A stretch of 64,000 nucleotides of DNA. Source: Hibiscus mutabilis. Lineage: Eukaryota; Streptophyta; Magnoliopsida; Malvales; Malvaceae. Each line of letters begins with the position of its first letter. Position 1 is the first letter of the stretch. The notes under the pieces were generated by a model. The model was not told the DNA's origin and did not search any database. It saw only the letters and a program-made list of their open reading frames with translations. Of the stretch, positions 59,150 to 64,000 are shown piece after piece. The stretch lies in NCBI GenBank assembly GCA_019671005.1, contig CM033718.1, forward strand, positions 32,690,508-32,754,507. Reading direction: 5' to 3'. Position numbers and translations under genes: made by a program.

Positions 59150-61250
59150 AATGATGCTTGTCGAATAGTGATGCACTTTAGAGCAAGTATACTCATCGAA
59201 TCAAGTAATAAAGTGATAGGTAGAGTGCCGAAACAACGAGGATTGGATCAATAACTACGAAGTTATCAAACTTAAAAATGTGTTTGAAAGTATTGGTGGT
59301 TGTCAGTTTGATTAAAACTAAATTAACAAATCTAAATATAGTTATGATTAAGACAAATAGCTGCAGCAACTAACAAAAAATTATGGAAGTTGAGATTATT
59401 GCTAAGGATATATGTTGATTGCTGATGCCAATGGTATAGCGATTGACAATACATGGCAACGTAAACCATTAGATTCTTTATCTACTCGACATGATTTTCT
59501 AATAAACTTTTGACTCTCTCGATGCATAGAAGTTAATAATATTGTGGTTAAGGTGATACATGTCTGCATTAACACTAATGAGTAAATTATTTGTTTTAGA
59601 ACTCCCTTTGAGTCATTGAAACACTAATCTTATGTCTAAGCTGGATTAAGACTATGTTAACAGCTTAGCCCCACTTTTCACGTTTGTATAACCTAACTCT
59701 CTCGATATTAAGCCACAAATCAATAGTTAAAAGGCTTTTCTCGATAGCTCGTAAAATAACTATGCATGAAGAACGATGAACAAAATAGATAAAGAGGAAA
59801 CAACTAAAGCATTGACATCAATTAATCAAAACATAAAATCCTAGGACGCAATAATCCAACTAAAATATTTAGCTCATGTTTGAGCCTAAAAGATCCATAA
59901 TTAATTGTATATAGTATGACAGTTTGTCAAGCAAGGAAAACAAAAGATTCGAACGTCGTTGACAAAATTCCCTCTGTGTTTTCCAACTGTGTTTTATGTC
60001 TTATCTCCGTCAACATATCTTGATGGCGTCTTTCATGAGGAGAATCTTCTAGCTTCGCTCTGGTGGTTCTCTGCAAGCTTCAGACTAGGACTGTCATCTA
60101 TAATCGCGCTCTTTGTTGAAATAGAGTTTAATGTCTTCTTTATATAGGCGGTGACCTAGGGTTTCAGTACCCTAAAGTGTGTGCGGATTCATAAAAGGAA
60201 TGCAATTGGTTTCCCGCTTCACTTAATGTTGTATATCTAGGAGAAAGTACATGCAGGCAAAAGTAGATTCATCTCCAACTCTCCATGCCTCGTCAACTCC
60301 AGCCATGCAATTTGCTCCACTCCTACTCTAGCAATCCTCTAGTATCTACCAGCATCATGCACATGCACCACAAAACACAACCTTTCCCGTGAAAAACACC
60401 AATATATATGACATTTAAAGCACAAGTAGTGTAACTCCCTATCTACAAGCAAATGTGTACAACCTAACCTAAATGCAATCCATATGAGCTTGAAAACATG
60501 CAAAAGACAAGGAATAAGGGCATATAAAATATATCAATTATGCACTCTTAAAATACCCTCAAACTTGAATTGTTTCTTCTACTCAAGCAATGCAAAATGG
60601 AAGCAAGAAAAATAAAAACAAAAAAGAATAACAGTAGCAAACAATAAGTCCTAAGGTTCCACTAAGCTATGATTACGGTGATTCCAAGTTATGTTGCAGC
60701 AATAATTCATTCCTCAACTATGTTGATGATAAGAAAATATATTAGAGCTTATAGTTTTATTCAAAAGATCAAAACTACTGTAAGTGCAGTGTGTGTTAAG
60801 TTACATGCATTCATCACTTAATATCCTTAGAGAAGCTTAAGGGTTGCTTTCTTTTTCTGCCTGGACATGTTTTTTTGTTTTTCATCATATTCTTTTAATA
60901 CCACTCCCTCCTCTTTTTGAGTTTGAAAAATGTATCCTTGGGGCTTCACATTATCACACTAACTCTTCTATACCTGAAGATGGAGTGGAGTAAACAACCT
61001 ATCCCCAATCCCTATGAGTAGTGTCATCCTGTGAAGTCTTTCATTCACTCGGTGCCAGTACTATCATTTCTACAGGGAAATTTAAATGGAGCAAACACAA
61101 TTCACCTAGTGTAATAAGATAACAAGATACATAGAAGAGTGTCCCTCGACATTTTTGTTTAAATTATCAAGTCTTGATTTACTTTCTAGATTTTTCAGGG
61201 GGTTTTTAAGCCTTTGTTTTGTTAAATTGAGCATTTAAGTTCATTTATTC
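59150..61250. mobile_element. Non-coding arm resembling 20868-23160
   Basis: No gene. Landmarks in the same order as in the Transposase_32-type element: GCAAGTATACTCATCGAATC, AAGTAATAAAGTGATAGG, CGAGGATTGGATC (59190-59250); AAAATCCTAGGACGCAATAA (59836); ATACCCTCAAACTTGAATTG, TTTCTTCTACTCAAGCAATG (60551-60594). It is probably a second, more diverged copy lacking its coding part. Open frames such as 59959-60147 plus are unsupported. Confidence 0.4.
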
Positions 61251-61674
61251 ATGCTTTGGAATCAAAAAATCGATCTAGAGCATCCCTTTCAATCTTCCTC
61301 TTCTTTCCATTATCTTCTCCTCCGAATCCTAGACGAACAAAGAGAGAATTTTTTTTTAAAAGCCAAGACCTTGTCGAGCCTTCTTCTTCTTCAAGATTTC
61401 AAAAAAAACCCAAGTCCTCAACATCTTCTGCAATCATCTTCTTCTTTTTCACAGAGCCACCATGGTGTGAATCAAGAACGTCGCTCGAGCCACTCACCAA
61501 AGCAATCGTTGCGAGGGAAACATATAAGGATAAGAATATTAACCCACTAATTTTTCCAAGTTTAATAACTACTTTGTGTCGGCAATCGTAGGTCCACGAG
61601 AATGCCAAGGATGAGAAAATTAAAGCAAAGACAGGACTATGCTAGCCAAAGTGCCAGGGCTCAAAGGACTTGTA
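61251..61674. other. Pyrimidine-rich stretch, unidentified
   Basis: Two overlapping plus-strand open frames (61251-61550, 61256-61591) read Ser/Phe/Pro-rich low-complexity text from TTCTTCTTC runs. No domain recognised; more likely an untranslated region or pseudo-exon than a gene. It ends where an LTR starts. Confidence 0.4.
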
Positions 61675-63724
61675 TGTAACACCCTAAATCCTAGCCTAGA
61701 AGTATTGAAGTCAATTACTTAAATTGATAGCTTAATTGAATCTAGAAATTAAGCCAAATTGATTAGTCAAGGGTCTAATTGTATGAATGAAAGAACAAGT
61801 GATCAAATTAAGATGACCAACTTGTAAACTCTAACAATTCCAAGGAATGCATGCTAAAATTCCTACATCTCTTAAATGCCCTTGATTAAGTTAATATTAA
61901 GGATTAATTAAGGGACATTTTAGACTTTGCACAAATCCAATAACATGAATTAGATGTTGTTATCTTCTCCACTATACCAAATTGCCGAAACTCACTACAG
62001 AAAAAAAGAGAAAGAAAGCTTGAAGGAGAAAGCTTGAATCCATGTCTTACAACCTTGAATTAGCTCCAAATTAAGCCTAGATAGCTTAGTGATTAAGGTA
62101 ATTACTTGTTTCCTTTGTAAATTTCATGTTTGAATTGAAATGGTAATGTGATTTGAATGTATAGATGCTGGAAAATGTAATGAACATGTTATAGATTGAT
62201 TGAATGATTGTTTGATGATGTTATTGGTTGTATTGATGAATTAGATGATTTCTTTATGTGTTTAGGTCATGCTATGTGCAATTAGAACCTGGAAATTGAT
62301 TGCTAGTAATAAAATGGCTAATGAAACTCACGTGTAATTGCTGGAAAATTGAGAAACATGAACATGGTTCAAAACAGTTTAGATTAGGGGACTGTTTTGA
62401 TTTAAAAAATGTGTAAGCATGTTAAATGAGCTTAAAACTATATTTTGAACATGTTGATAGGTAAAATGGAGATTTAATTGAATTGGTAACTTGCTGGAAA
62501 AATGACTACACATAATTGAACTAGTAAATTAGGTAATAGACTGCCTAGTTGATGAATTGATGTGTAATTGTGATCAATTGGATTAAACTAGATTCAACAT
62601 GACTATGCCCTATTTTGAGAACATTTTTAAGTGAATTATGATGGCCTAAATATGTATGAACATGTTTATGAATGAAATTGTCATGACAGGACCTTGTTAG
62701 AATGAAATAAAGAACTAGAATTGCAACCTAGTGTAAGTTGCCCATAACTGCTCTGTTATGGGCAGTCACTTTGAAAATTAACCAAAAATTGTAGAGATCA
62801 AATTCAGGGCTGAAATTTTAATGTCATAATCCTTTGTATGTATAATTTCATTAGGAGAAAACAGAACTGAAAACTGGGTACTATACTGGAAACAGTAAAT
62901 GGAAATAGCTGGACAGTTAAAACTGTCCAGGCAGTGTAAAATGCCCTGTCTTTAAACAATAAACTTTATTAATTGGATAATAAATAAAATGTAAGCCTAT
63001 TATGGTTTTAAATAAAATTTTGTTAGCTTTCCAACGGTATAATTTAATTGAAATTCCGACGTAGGAATTGAAAGATATCCTATTTAAGCATGTAGTGTGC
63101 AAGCTGCCAGGCAGCGGCACTTAAGCTAGGTATAAACCGTTTTGTACACAGTTTTATTGGACTATTTTTAATAGTTTGGGATAAATGGATTTTGCCTAGC
63201 TTTTTTATTGAAATGTTGGCTGAATTGTACTTATATGAGCAAAGTCTTGCTGCCATAATTGTGTATGATAAGTACTACTAATATTGCCTTGCTTGAATGG
63301 TCATATGAGACTTGTTTTAATATTCATCTGCTTGTATAATGTTTTAGAACCAGCTTTGAACTCGGAGGAAGGAGAAAAAGGAAATCATTCGAAGGCTAAG
63401 AACAAGGGAATAGCTATACAATACAATTGCTAGCTTTCTTGTATTGTATTGTGAGTGTAGTTACCTCTAGGGTTAGGACTAGGTCCTAACAATTTCATTC
63501 TTGTTTCAATCTTGACATGTAAATGAATCTAATCTTGAACTTGACCTAATAAGGGAAGGATGATTAAAGAAACACATGAAACATGATCCTAGTATTGTTT
63601 ATATGTCTATTCGAAATGCTTACGCGTGATTGATGATAGCTTGAATGCTTGTATGTGATATGATACAACATGATTCAATGCTAATGACTTGTTTGAGATA
63701 TGATGTTATCTCATCGTGATGAAA
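61675..63724 (+). mobile_element. LTR of family A gypsy, interrupted at 63725
   Basis: TGTAACACCCTAAATCCTAG matches the LTR start at 41098 almost base for base for the first 60 bp. Shared internal blocks include CAAATTCAGGGCTGAAATTT (62799) and the perfect hairpin GTTAGGAC-TAG-GTCCTAAC at 63472-63490. No coding sequence precedes it in family A style, so it may be a solo LTR. Its 3' end is outside the window or beyond the insertion at 63725. Confidence 0.85.
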
Positions 63725-64000
63725 TGTAACACCCTTACTAGTATTTATTACCCAATACTAGTATAGAGTGTCACATGATGTTTAAACCATATTTTATGCT
63801 ATCTGAACAAGTCAGAAATGACGATTTAAATTTTTTACTTTTTAATCGCATAAAATTTATTTACAATTTTTAATCCATCAGATAGACCTCGATTTCAGGC
63901 AGCAACTTGGAAATTTTTAACTATACTATACAATTAACAAAACTACCTAAAATAAAAGTCATTTTTGATTACACTAAAGTTTAATTATTATAATCTTACC
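63725..64000. mobile_element. Start of another LTR-type element
   Basis: TGTAACACCCTTACTAGTAT begins abruptly inside the family A LTR and continues with unrelated AT-rich sequence to the window end. The candidate left target duplication is TGAAA (63720-63724). GTATTTATTACCCAATAC near the start is an imperfect inverted repeat. Confidence 0.6.

Noticed and set aside
61251..61591. Two overlapping plus-strand frames of 99 and 111 codons as a small gene
   Set aside because: Low-complexity Ser/Phe text from pyrimidine runs, no domain, and equally open in two frames.

Overview
This window looks like gene-free plant heterochromatin. The sequence is AT-rich and made almost entirely of broken transposable elements: Ty3/gypsy retrotransposons with very long LTRs (about 2.3 to 5 kb), a decayed MULE DNA transposon, and remnants of plant-specific transposon proteins (a Transposase_32-like protein and a DUF7745-like gag protein). 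The DUF7745-like protein and the LTR types are ones I associate with Gossypium and other Malvaceae. That taxonomic call is an inference from recognition, not from a search. I found no intact host gene, tRNA, rRNA or CRISPR array.

Layout. (1) 1-8239: a minus-strand chromovirus-type gypsy element (family A: gag, protease, RT, RNase H, integrase, iMet-type primer binding site). Its RT is split by a 3.58 kb solo LTR (2037-5620) with a 5-bp target duplication. Its own 5' LTR is interrupted 14 bp in by an LTR of another family (B, 8240-12044). (2) 12045-18476: a tandem-repeat segment split by a second solo LTR (12615-15549, TSD GGCAA), then a third family A LTR whose far end is replaced by a MULE. 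(3) 18477-20210: a MULE transposase pseudogene with an intron, a SWIM finger and a zinc knuckle. (4) 20870-24740: a Transposase_32-type element with many GTTGCC-NN-GGCAAC palindromes. (5) 25337-30231: a second minus-strand family A element (RT, protease, gag, 5' LTR). (6) 30232-38499: a minus-strand element with a DUF7745-like gag ORF, an unusual primer binding site and a 2.27 kb LTR, abutting a fragment of a different gypsy integrase (38500-38690). (7) 39236-44837: a 5'-truncated plus-strand family A element with integrase, chromodomain and 3' LTR. (8) 45961-58900: a minus-strand gypsy element (family C) split by two more solo LTRs (47006-50017 and 52807-57774). (9) 58900-61674: non-coding repeats, including a layout resembling 20870-23150. 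(10) 61675-64000: a plus-strand family A LTR with a further element starting at 63725.

Together the parts record successive nested insertions. The catalytic modules are mostly inactivated by stops, frameshifts and single-residue changes (integrase D to N at 596-598, RT D to A at 50568-50570). The family A integrase at 39236-41102 keeps the most recognisable catalytic set. The most interesting structure lies in the LTRs. A conserved module is shared between otherwise diverged LTR families, and a conserved short hairpin (GTTAGGAC/GTCCTAAC) recurs in several family A LTRs.
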